Below are positions 1-8,800 of a stretch of 64,000 nt of DNA, in pieces. The position numbers and the translations under genes were made by a program. This DNA is from Schlesneria sp. (GTDB lineage Bacteria > Planctomycetota > Planctomycetia > Planctomycetales > Planctomycetaceae): NCBI GenBank assembly GCA_028291515.1, contig JAQGHU010000074.1, positions 1-64,000 of the forward strand. The letters run 5' to 3'. The first letter of the stretch is position 1; each line of letters begins with the position of its first letter. A model generated the notes under the pieces. The model did no database searches, was not told the origin of the DNA, and saw only the letters and a program-made list of their open reading frames with translations.

Positions 1-424
1 GATACGGCACAAGCATTCGAAAACGCTTGCAAACGTACCGCTTGGATTCGTACTACGTACGTCCAGCAACCGCTTCAATACTGCAAAGCTGAATTCTCAG
101 AACCATCCAACCAGATTGTCAAAGAGCTACCCGCTGCGTCAGTTACTTTTGCGTTTCGTTCGCGGCGGGGAGGAAAGAAGATATCTGGATCGGCCTCGTT
201 CGTCAATCAACTGGGACAAGATTCTCGGAAGGATTTTAAAACGGTTTATTGCCATCAATTCAGTCCACGCCTTTGACTTCTTTGATGATTTTTCGTCAAA
301 AGAGAAAGTGGTCGTGATCCGCGGAATCTTTTCGTCGTTGTGGCCCTTGATGGTTGTCCGCCGGATACTCTACGCCGGAGGTCGCCCCTCTCTCACTTCG
401 CCTCGCACTCGTCGGCAATTCGGA
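1..424. other. Left edge, no gene assigned
   Basis: Two forward frames are open across the left edge. Frame 2 runs without a stop into the GspF-like gene at 425, and frame 1 is open to about 273. Neither has an ATG with a ribosome binding site, and the upstream translation has no GspF-like residues. This may be the tail of an upstream gene, but the piece is too short to identify. Confidence 0.3.
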
Positions 425-1654
425 ATGACAGCCTCAGATCACAACTCTGATTCGCTCCCGATCTCTCGTGATGACGCTGCCGTTATCCTTGAGCAAGCCG
501 ATCTCGCAGTGCAGGCTGGAGCTCCGTTGGCGGTAGGCCTGCGAGCCATGGCATCGGAAGCGGTGTCCGGATCGTCGGTCACCATGCCAGTGACATTTGG
601 CGTCTTGATGCTCGTCGGACTAGTTGTGCTGGTCGCAACTGCGTGGATGCCATATCTGACCATTGTTCTCGCTGTCTGTGTCGCAATGTGCGCGGCCACA
701 ATCTGCTTCTGCCTGTTGTCGTACGCTCGTGAATTGCGATCTCAAATTGCACTCCGTGAAATGGCCAGGCGACTTGAAGAGGGTACCCCGCTTCCCCAAG
801 TCCTGGCATCATTGAAGTCACGAGTTTCGCCGCTGATTCTGATATTGCTTGAGCGTGGCTTTGAACTCGGGCGTTTCGACACCGTCTTGCACTGGGCCGC
901 TGAACAGGGGCGTCGGCGTCGCGGCCTGCACTGGACCTTAGGGTTCGCGCTGACCTACCCGATGTTTCTATTAGGCGTGGGATTTGTCGTCGGCTCATTC
1001 TTGCTCATTGGAATTGTGCCGAGCTTTCGCAAAATCTTCGACGATTTTGGCACCGAGTTGCCGGTCTTGACCAAGGTCATCATCGAGATCAGCAGCTACC
1101 TGGTGAACTACTGGCCCTGGATCCTTGGCTTTCTGCTACTCACCAGCATTGCCGTTGGCGTGGCCGCCTCTGTTGCGGGGAGTTGGCTGGTGACTCGCAA
1201 GTGGTCTCCTTTCATCCCGGTGATTGGCCCCTTATTTCATTTGGAGACGTTGTCAGAATTCTGCAGTTTGATGGCAATTTTCGTGGAATGCCAGATGCCG
1301 ATTCCGAAGTCGCTGCGATTGGCCAGCCGAGCGACGCACGATCAATGGTTGCAATCGGCATGTGACAACCTGGCCACCGACATCGAACGCGGCCATTCAA
1401 GCGATACGTCAGCCCTGATTGTTGGAATTCCCGTCGCGATTTCTCAGTTGATTCGCGAGGGATCAAGCTCTCAATCGATGGCAGAAGCCTTGCGCGGCGT
1501 GGGTGATCTTTATTCCACACGAGCCGAAGTCAATTCGAAGCTGGTCGCCGTGATTTCGGAACCGTTTATTATCATCGTGACCGCCATCGGGGTCGGCAGT
1601 ACCGTCGCAGCGCTTTACCTTCCCTTGATCAAACTCTTAAACGATCTTTCCTAA
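425..1654 (+). CDS. Type II secretion system F-domain protein (GspF/PilC-like), first copy
   Basis: This 409-aa inner-membrane platform protein would anchor a type II secretion or type IV pilus-like assembly machine, between the cytoplasmic ATPase and the pseudopilins. It has two T2SSF repeats, each a soluble helical bundle followed by hydrophobic helices. The first bundle contains an LREMARRLEEG segment and is followed by two membrane spans near residues 200-260; a last span lies at the C-terminus. I chose the ATG at 425. The frame is open further upstream to a TTG at 116, but that extension shows no family features. The gene stops 7 nt before a second copy, and both end in PLIKLLNDLS, which points to tandem duplication. 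Pseudopilin genes follow. The assembly ATPase is not in the window. Confidence 0.82.
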   Translation: MTASDHNSDSLPISRDDAAVILEQADLAVQAGAPLAVGLRAMASEAVSGSSVTMPVTFGVLMLVGLVVLVATAWMPYLTIVLAVCVAMCAATICFCLLSYARELRSQIALREMARRLEEGTPLPQVLASLKSRVSPLILILLERGFELGRFDTVLHWAAEQGRRRRGLHWTLGFALTYPMFLLGVGFVVGSFLLIGIVPSFRKIFDDFGTELPVLTKVIIEISSYLVNYWPWILGFLLLTSIAVGVAASVAGSWLVTRKWSPFIPVIGPLFHLETLSEFCSLMAIFVECQMPIPKSLRLASRATHDQWLQSACDNLATDIERGHSSDTSALIVGIPVAISQLIREGSSSQSMAEALRGVGDLYSTRAEVNSKLVAVISEPFIIIVTAIGVGSTVAALYLPLIKLLNDLS

Positions 1655-1661
1655 CGGCAAG

Positions 1662-2972
1662 GTGTTCGCTTTGGACATTGGGCTTACAGTTTTGATCCTG
1701 CTCGCTCCCGTCGTGATCTTCATGACGGCGTTAGCTGTTCGCATCGCTGCGGACTCGCAGCCCGAGTCATTCTCAGCGGCACCCATGCGCCTGCTGATGG
1801 TGGCCATCAGCTATGCTTTGTTCGGAATTGGCTTCGTGGCCCTGCTGTTTATGCTCTTTGTTAACATCGGCGCGGCAATTTCCGAATTGATCTTGTTTGC
1901 ACTGGCACTCTCACAGCTAGTCGATGTCGAATTGAAAGTCGCGGGGAAGCGGCGACAGGCCCAACAGGCCGAACTCTTATGGTTACTGGCGACGACCGTG
2001 AGCAGCGGCAGCAATCTTGCGACCGACATTGAAAGCTATGCCAAAGGATGTTGGGGGGTGCGACGCCGGCGTCTCAATCTGTTGGCGAAACGTATCCGTC
2101 AGGGAACTCCTCTGAGTGAAATTGTGGTGCCTCAGGGACTGTTAGCTCGTTCTGCAACGCTCGAAATTCAGGCGGGAATGCGATCGGGACGCTTGTATGA
2201 ATCATTGCGTTCCGCCGCTTTGCGGCAGACAAGAGAACTGATCGACGATTCTCAGTCGGGACGAGCCCAACTGGCGCTGATGTATCCCGCGGTCATGATC
2301 ACGTCGGCGTCTTTGCTCGTCGGTTTTTTGATGTACTACATCGTGCCGAAGTTCAAAAAAATCTTCGACGACTTCGGGACGGAACTTCCGGAGATTACGA
2401 AAACGCTCATCTCAGCATCCGACAATGTGTTGCATTTCGGCATCTTGATCTGGCCGCTGGTCGTGCTGCCTGTCCTTCTATTTGCGGTGACGTCCATCGC
2501 ACAGTTTTATGGATGGCGTGTCGTCTCGCAAAAGCTGGTTGGCTTCTGGTTTGCCCGTGCTCACGCGGCGGATTTGTTGAGGTTCATGTCACAGGCCGTC
2601 GCCTCGGGACGCCCCTTGCATCAATCCCTCGAAGGCTTGGCTTATATGGGGGTACCACAACTAATGCAGCGCCGAGTCTCCTTGATGACATCAGCCATCA
2701 TGCAAGGAGATTCGTGCTGGCAGCAATTGCGCCGTCAGCGTTTTCTACGCCACAACGAAGTTGTGTTACTGGAAACGGCCGAAAAAGTTGGCAACTTGCC
2801 TTGGGCGATGAATGCAATCGCGGACGGAATCGAACGCCGTTGGACCTACCGACTGCGTGGGCTGATGGAGATTTTTGGGCCCTTGGTCGTCGTGTTGATG
2901 GGAATGGCAGTCGGATTCATCGCGTTAGGGATGTTCATGCCATTGATCAAATTATTGAACGACCTGTCGTAA
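1662..2972 (+). CDS. Type II secretion system F-domain protein (GspF/PilC-like), second copy
   Basis: This 436-aa paralogue of the preceding gene is also a polytopic platform protein of a pseudopilus assembly system. It has an N-terminal hydrophobic segment (residues about 5-75), a first T2SSF bundle, a membrane pair, the shared motif KIFDDFGTELPEITK near residue 230, a second bundle and a C-terminal span ending PLIKLLNDLS. The start is a GTG at 1662; an in-frame ATG at 1722 would remove part of the first hydrophobic stretch. It is 7 nt downstream of copy one and probably co-transcribed. Two unequal GspF-like proteins could form a hetero-oligomeric platform, which is inference. Confidence 0.82.
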   Translation: MFALDIGLTVLILLAPVVIFMTALAVRIAADSQPESFSAAPMRLLMVAISYALFGIGFVALLFMLFVNIGAAISELILFALALSQLVDVELKVAGKRRQAQQAELLWLLATTVSSGSNLATDIESYAKGCWGVRRRRLNLLAKRIRQGTPLSEIVVPQGLLARSATLEIQAGMRSGRLYESLRSAALRQTRELIDDSQSGRAQLALMYPAVMITSASLLVGFLMYYIVPKFKKIFDDFGTELPEITKTLISASDNVLHFGILIWPLVVLPVLLFAVTSIAQFYGWRVVSQKLVGFWFARAHAADLLRFMSQAVASGRPLHQSLEGLAYMGVPQLMQRRVSLMTSAIMQGDSCWQQLRRQRFLRHNEVVLLETAEKVGNLPWAMNAIADGIERRWTYRLRGLMEIFGPLVVVLMGMAVGFIALGMFMPLIKLLNDLS

Positions 2973-3004
2973 GTATTGACCTCAGAATTGGATAGGCTTG
3001 ATAG

Positions 3005-3475
3005 ATGTTCCTGAGACGGCATTGTTGCGATCGCCGCGGTACACCGATATGGACGAACAGTTCTCGTTCCCCAGATCGTCGTCGAGCGTTCACGATCGTC
3101 GAACTGATCGGCACGCTGATTCTGTTGGGGGTCGTGTTTACCGTTTCAATTTCCGTGTTGGTAGCAGTGGCTCGAGAGCGCAAAAACACCTCTCAACGAC
3201 AGCACGCATTGCAACATGCCAACAGTTTGCTGGAGCATGCAACGGCCAGCAACTGGTCGGATCTGGCGGTGGGCGTTCAAGAGATCCCACCTGCCTCGTC
3301 GGATCTACAAGCGCTCCTCCCTGGTATCGACCAACGATTCGAAGTGTCAGAACCGGGGGTTGATCGTTCCAAGCAACTCACGGTGTCGATTCGCTGGAAA
3401 AACCAGCAGGGCCAAGCGGTCACGCCGATCCAACTCGTGGCCTGGGTCTATCCTTCCGAGGAGCCACAGCCATGA
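3005..3475 (+). CDS. Pseudopilin-like protein with N-methylation motif
   Basis: This 156-aa protein has a class III (prepilin-type) signal: a basic leader of about 27 residues, then FTIVEL with Glu at +5, then a hydrophobic helix (LIGTLILLGVVFTVSISVLV). The -1 residue of the predicted cleavage site is Ala rather than the usual Gly. The rest is a small periplasmic domain of GspH/GspI type that I cannot assign more precisely. Its stop overlaps the next start by 4 nt, so it is translationally coupled to the following pseudopilin and belongs to the same secretion or pilus operon. The minor pseudopilin role is inferred from motif and position. Confidence 0.75.
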   Translation: MFLRRHCCDRRGTPIWTNSSRSPDRRRAFTIVELIGTLILLGVVFTVSISVLVAVARERKNTSQRQHALQHANSLLEHATASNWSDLAVGVQEIPPASSDLQALLPGIDQRFEVSEPGVDRSKQLTVSIRWKNQQGQAVTPIQLVAWVYPSEEPQP

Positions 3476-4059
3476 ATCGTCGCCGTGGAGCGTCCTTGAT
3501 TGAATTGATGGTCGTGATCTCGATATTGACTGTCATTCTTGGATTAGTCGGAGTGCTGTTTCATCGATTGTTCCAGGCCGAACAATTGTCCACTCGTACG
3601 ACCGTTGCCGAAATCACGACGATGCGACTGGCGGATCAGTTTCGACGCGATATCCATGCCGCCCAATCCGCGAAACGGTCGGACGCAACCAGTGAGGCTC
3701 TGCCAACATTGGAGCTGAAAAATCCGGGCGATGCACCGACGATTCTGTACACCGGCGGTCTCAATAAAATTCAGCGAGATGTGATGCGGGGGCAGAAGTC
3801 CGTCGCACACGAAACGTATCGACTGCCGAGTTGCCGTATCACATTCCCCAAGTCGCAGACGGAGCCCGAGATCGAAGAATCGGACAAGCACACGTCGTTT
3901 GTCACCCTGTATCTTGAACGTCCTCAGGCACCAGTGACAGTCTCGGCGCAGGCTCGACCGCCGTTACGGGGCATTGTCATTGACGCGGAACTGGGGCGAG
4001 ATCAGCGGTTGGCCGCCACCCTGTCGCGGCCACAGCGTGCTGAGGACAAAACCCCATGA
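3472..4059 (+). CDS. Pseudopilin-like protein (GspJ-type)
   Basis: This 195-aa minor pseudopilin candidate has the N-terminus MNRRRG|ASLIEL, with Gly at -1 and Glu at +5 of the prepilin peptidase site, followed by the hydrophobic helix MVVISILTVILGLVGVLF. Size and order (second in a pseudopilin triplet) fit a GspJ-like role. It overlaps the upstream gene by 4 nt and the downstream gene by 4 nt (ATGA), so the three are probably made stoichiometrically. The globular domain carries no motif I can name. Confidence 0.75.
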   Translation: MNRRRGASLIELMVVISILTVILGLVGVLFHRLFQAEQLSTRTTVAEITTMRLADQFRRDIHAAQSAKRSDATSEALPTLELKNPGDAPTILYTGGLNKIQRDVMRGQKSVAHETYRLPSCRITFPKSQTEPEIEESDKHTSFVTLYLERPQAPVTVSAQARPPLRGIVIDAELGRDQRLAATLSRPQRAEDKTP

Positions 4060-4481
4060 AAAACAGCATTCAAGCCTGCTCTCCACGTCCCCAGCGTCGT
4101 GGCTCCGCTTTAGTGTTCGCGATGATTGCCCTGCTGGTGTCTTCTCTAATTGGAGCGTCGTTGCTGCGAAGCTCATTCTTGTCGATGCAGCAAGTCAAAC
4201 GAGAACAATTGCATCTGCAAGCCAATTGGCTGGCCGAATCAGGTTGCCGACGAGCGATCAGTCGGCTGCAAGCAGATCCTGCTTACACGGGTGAGGAGTG
4301 GGTTGTTCCGGCTGAGCAATTGAAGTCACCGCATTCGGCAACGGTGACGATTGCGGTTTCGGATGCAGCCGGGGAGTCGGACCAAACGATTACTGCCATT
4401 GCCTTCTATCCACAGCAATCCACCACTCAGTTTCGCATCACGAAGGGACTGACGATTCGTCAGCAGGCGGATACGAAATGA
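4056..4481 (+). CDS. GspK/PilX-like minor pseudopilin
   Basis: This 141-aa protein has a basic leader RRG followed by [21 protein letters not shown]. The site resembles a prepilin cleavage site but lacks Glu at +5, as in GspK and PilX-type proteins that cap pseudopili. A segment near residue 58 ([15 protein letters not shown]) resembles the AExG-type helix found after the transmembrane helix in PilX/GspK proteins. It is shorter than typical GspK, so it could be only the conserved N-terminal half of such a protein. It overlaps the upstream gene by 4 nt and the next open frame starts 4 nt before its stop. Confidence 0.68.
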   Translation: MKNSIQACSPRPQRRGSALVFAMIALLVSSLIGASLLRSSFLSMQQVKREQLHLQANWLAESGCRRAISRLQADPAYTGEEWVVPAEQLKSPHSATVTIAVSDAAGESDQTITAIAFYPQQSTTQFRITKGLTIRQQADTK

Positions 4482-4531
4482 ACATCGCACAAGATTTGTC
4501 TTTGATTACATCTGATCTTGAGGAGTCAAAC

Positions 4532-5539
4532 ATGTCTCTCGGTACTACTTTCCATCCGACAGATCGGGCAGTTGAGCGCAAGTCACGTCATGGATTCACG
4601 CTGATTGAGTTACTGGTCGTCATCGCGATTATCGCAGTCCTCATTGCCCTGTTGCTGCCCGCTGTGCAGCAGGCTCGCGAAGCTGCCAGGCGTACTCAAT
4701 GCAAAAACAACATGATGCAAATCGGCTTGGCACTGCAAAACTACGTCATGGCTCACGATGTCTTGCCGCCGGGGACACAGAACGCAACCGGACCGATCCG
4801 GAGTGTTGAAGATCTGGATCAGTATCATATGGGCTGGATCGTGCAAGTCCTCCCCTATATCGATCAGGGAAATGTCTACAACCATGTCGACTTCAAAAAC
4901 AGTGTGTACGCACCGCAGAATGCCGCAGTGCGATCTAGACGACTGAATGTCTTGAACTGTTCCTCCGATCCCGGCATGCGCGTCGGTTTGACAATCGCCA
5001 CGACAAACTACAACGGCGTTCACAATGACTATGAAACGCCAATTGACGTGAACCAGAACGGGGTTCTGTTCTTGAACAGTTCCATTCGGTACGACCAAAT
5101 CACAGACGGAAGCTCGAACACTTTTTTCGTGATGGAATCACGCCTGGTGATGGGTAGCGATTTAGGTTGGATGTCGGGGACACGTTCGTCACTACGGAAT
5201 GCCGTCGTTTGGTCCAACAAACCTGCTGCTGCACCAGCGAACGGACCAGTGAATCCGGAAGCCACTCCTCCCGGCGCGGTCACAGATGGAGCGACTACGC
5301 CCGCGCCATTCTATGAATCGCACGTGGTCTATAGCGGCGGCACGGCAGACATACAACAACAGCTAGCTAATCTGCAAAACAAAACAGAGTATGTTGGCGG
5401 CGCGAGTTCCCATCATACTGGCGGATACCACGTCGTGCTTGGTGATGGCTCTGTTCGATTCGTGAGCCAGAACGTGAGTGTGTCTGTCCTGCGAAACTTG
5501 GCCAATCGCGCAGATGGCGAAATGCTAGATGACTTCTAA
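4532..5539 (+). CDS. DUF1559 domain pseudopilin
   Basis: This 335-aa protein belongs to the DUF1559 family, which is greatly expanded in Planctomycetes. It begins with a prepilin-type leader ([36 protein letters not shown], described here from two shorter stretches) with Gly at -1 and Glu at +5. It ends with the family signature H-x9-DG, seen as [12 protein letters not shown], followed by SVRF. I chose ATG 4532, which has AGGAG 6 nt upstream; the frame also opens at an ATG at 4478 without such a site. It follows the GspF-pseudopilin operon, so it may be the major subunit of that assembly. Function of DUF1559 proteins is not established. Confidence 0.88.
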   Translation: MSLGTTFHPTDRAVERKSRHGFTLIELLVVIAIIAVLIALLLPAVQQAREAARRTQCKNNMMQIGLALQNYVMAHDVLPPGTQNATGPIRSVEDLDQYHMGWIVQVLPYIDQGNVYNHVDFKNSVYAPQNAAVRSRRLNVLNCSSDPGMRVGLTIATTNYNGVHNDYETPIDVNQNGVLFLNSSIRYDQITDGSSNTFFVMESRLVMGSDLGWMSGTRSSLRNAVVWSNKPAAAPANGPVNPEATPPGAVTDGATTPAPFYESHVVYSGGTADIQQQLANLQNKTEYVGGASSHHTGGYHVVLGDGSVRFVSQNVSVSVLRNLANRADGEMLDDF

Positions 5540-5806
5540 CTCACCCCCCGGCGCTTTCAACGAACAAACAAACGCGTAACCTTTTGTCACATAATTGGTA
5601 ATGTTCTTTCAACGGTGCCCCGGCGGAGGCCGGGCGGCTGTTCCATCCGGACTAATCGCGATCTCTTTTTCAGACCTCAGCCAGAATGTGCGAACCTGAT
5701 TGGAGTGCGCAGTTGGGGCTGACTATGATGGCATGTCTCGCGCGCTCCGACGGGTCACGAATCGGCCGCGCCTTTTCGGACTTGCCGCGACAGCTTCGGG
5801 ATCACC

Positions 5807-8800
5807 ATGCCTGGGACAGACAACTCGGAACGGATCGCCATCGTCGGCGTCGGCGGTATCTTTCCGGGAGCACCAGATCTAGACACATTCTGGCATAACA
5901 TCTCACACGGAATCGATGCGGGCCGACAGGTGCCCGATGGCCGCTGGTACTTGTCTCCCGATAAGGCCTATGCCTCTTGGCCGCCTCAACCGGACCGAGT
6001 CTATTCGACATGGGGCTGCTTCATTGAGGGGTTTCAGTTCGATCCAGCAGGCTTGGATCTGGATCGCGATTTATTGTCGCATCTCGATCCAATGTTTCAT
6101 CTGGGACTGCACGCAGCACGAGCGGCCTATCGCGATGCCCGTCAACTGGCCGGCATTGAGCACTCCCGGGTCGGCGTCATCCTCGGCAATATTGCGTTGC
6201 CGACGGAATCCACATCGGCGATTTGCCGGGATATCCTGGGCCGCACATTTGTGGAGAAGCTGATTGATACGGCTGCCACTGCGGCTCAACAGGATCCTTC
6301 GACTCCGTGGGCGACTGCTCTCTGCGACCCTGCGAAAGTGGAATCGTTGAAGGCCGGCCTGAAACGCAGTCACTGGGATCCCCGCAATCGCTTCGCCGCC
6401 GGTTTGCCAAGTAGCCTGATCGCTCAAGGCCTGGGTTTCGGAGGGATCGCGTTCACGCTGGACGCGGCCTGCGCATCGTCACTTTATTCGCTGAAGTTCG
6501 CCGCGGAAGAACTGCTTTCCCATCGAGCCGACGCGATGCTCGCCGGAGGGATGTCGCGACCGGATTGCCAGTACACACAGATGGGATTCTCGCAACTCCA
6601 AGCGCTCTCTCGAAAAGGCCGCTGCGCGCCGCTCAGTTCCCAGGCCGATGGACTGGTCGTCGGTGAAGGGGCTGGAGTGTTCGTCCTGAAACGTCTCAGC
6701 GACGCCGTCACTCAAGGTGATCATATTTACGGCGTCATCGCGGGAATCGGCCTGTCGAACGATCGCGGCGCCAATCTGCTCGCCCCACATTCCGAAGGCC
6801 AACTCCGCGCGATGCGATCCGCCTACGAGCAAGCAGGATGGAAGCCCAGCGATGTCGATCTGATCGAATGCCATGCAACCGGCACGCCGGTTGGCGATGC
6901 CGTCGAAATCTCCAGCCTGCATCAACTGTGGGAAGGTGAATCGGCACACCCTCGACAATGCGTGATTGGTGGCGTGAAATCCAACGTCGGCCACTTGCTG
7001 ACAGGAGCCGGAGCCGCCGGCCTGATGAAGGTCCTGTACTCGCTCAAGCATCAAACCCTCCCTCCGACAGCCAACTTTGCTCAACCGGCCGAACGCCTTT
7101 CCGCCAGCGATAGCCCCTTCCGAGTCCTCAGCCATTCCGAACCCTGGCAGCGCCGTGCCCCAGACGGCTCGTCAAACGCAACCGCGATTCCTCGACGAGC
7201 CACCATCAACGCGTTCGGCTTCGGCGGAATCAACGCTCATGTGCTGATTGAGGAATGGAACGGCGTTTCTGAATCGCGCAGCTCTTCCGTAGGACGGATT
7301 TCCAATCCGTCCGAAATGAATTCCCTGCCGGACGGAGTGGAAATCCGTCCTACGAAACAGTCACACGCCAGTGAAATCGCCATCGTCGGCATGGACATTC
7401 ACATCGGCACCTGGGGCAGCAAGCAAGCGTTTCAGGAAAACGACTTCCAAGGGAAACCATTCGAATTTGCAGAATTAAACTGGTGGGGCGTCGAGCAATC
7501 ATCGTGGTTTCAGCGAGAACAAATCGCAGACGATTTTGGCAACGTGCCTGCGCAGCCCGCCCGACCTGTCGGCAAAGCGATCACTGAAGTCCGCTTGCCG
7601 ATGGGCCAGTTTCGCATCCCCCCGCTTGAAATGCGTGACATGTTGCCTCAACAGCAGGTCATGCTGAAGGTCGTTGCCGGTGCCCTTCGCGATGCAGAAT
7701 TACCGCATCTTCAAGAAATAGGTGACTCAAAGCCAGATCCCATATCAGACGAGTTGGCCAATCGAACGGGCGTCATTATCGGCATTGAACTCGATCCGAA
7801 TACAACCAACTTTCACTTTCGCTGGTCTATCGAACAAGATGCAGAGCACTGGGCCGAATTGCTCGGGCTGGACCTGACACCTGATGAATCAGCCTCATGG
7901 GTGAAGAGCCTGAAAGATGCTGCCGGTCCGCCACTGACTCCGAATGGGGTCATGGGAAACCTCGGCGGAATTGTCGCCAGTCGACTGGCTCGCGAATTTG
8001 ACGTGGGGGGGCCGAGTTTCACAGTTTCGTGCGGCGGGCTCTCGGATGTTGTCGCGAGGGAACTTGGCACTCAAGCTCTGCAGCGGCGTGAATTGGATCG
8101 CGTCATCGCTGGCGGTGTGTTGCTTTCAACAGATCCGAGATGGCACGCATTTTCGAGACAACCCGTCTCAAGGTCGGCGGAGGAATCCGAGCAACCTCCC
8201 GAGAATTTCAAATGCGAATTCCCTGACGTTGCAGAGGCAATTGTTCTTTGTCGGCACGAAGACGCGACTCAACACGGCGACCGCAGTTACGCTGTGATCA
8301 AGAAAACCGACTTCAAGTTCGCGCCGCGTGACAATAGCTGGGTTGGCCTCAAAAGGCAGTTTTGTCGCGCCGGCGGCACGAACGTTACTAGCAATACGGT
8401 TGTCCTTTTATCTGATCTCTACCACGGCTATGGCCGCACCGCTCGCTTCATCGATGTGTTGAACACTCATGATTGGCCTTTCGGCGTAATGTCCCCCTTC
8501 ATTCCGCGCCTCAAAGGTTCACTCGCCCATTTTCGCAGCTTGGATGCGCGTGGCGTCTCGAAGCGAGATATGATTTTGGAGGAACCGAAAGCGACGGACA
8601 ACGCATTCATCGCAAATGAAAAACGTCGGTCCATTGGAGAACTTCCGTTTGGACTTTTCTTCGCCCAAGGGCAGAGCGTTATTGATCTGCTTCAGCAGTT
8701 CGACCAACTTATTCAATTAGCAGAGCAGCCGCAGTCGATCGAGCAACTAGCCAGGGCTTGGTTTCATCGTCATCAGACAACCCAACCCCAACCACACAGG

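Noticed and set aside
5617-5634. CCCGGC-N4-GCCGGG after the DUF1559 gene as a terminator
   Set aside because: Only a 6-bp stem with no U tract, and it could be chance in GC-rich DNA.
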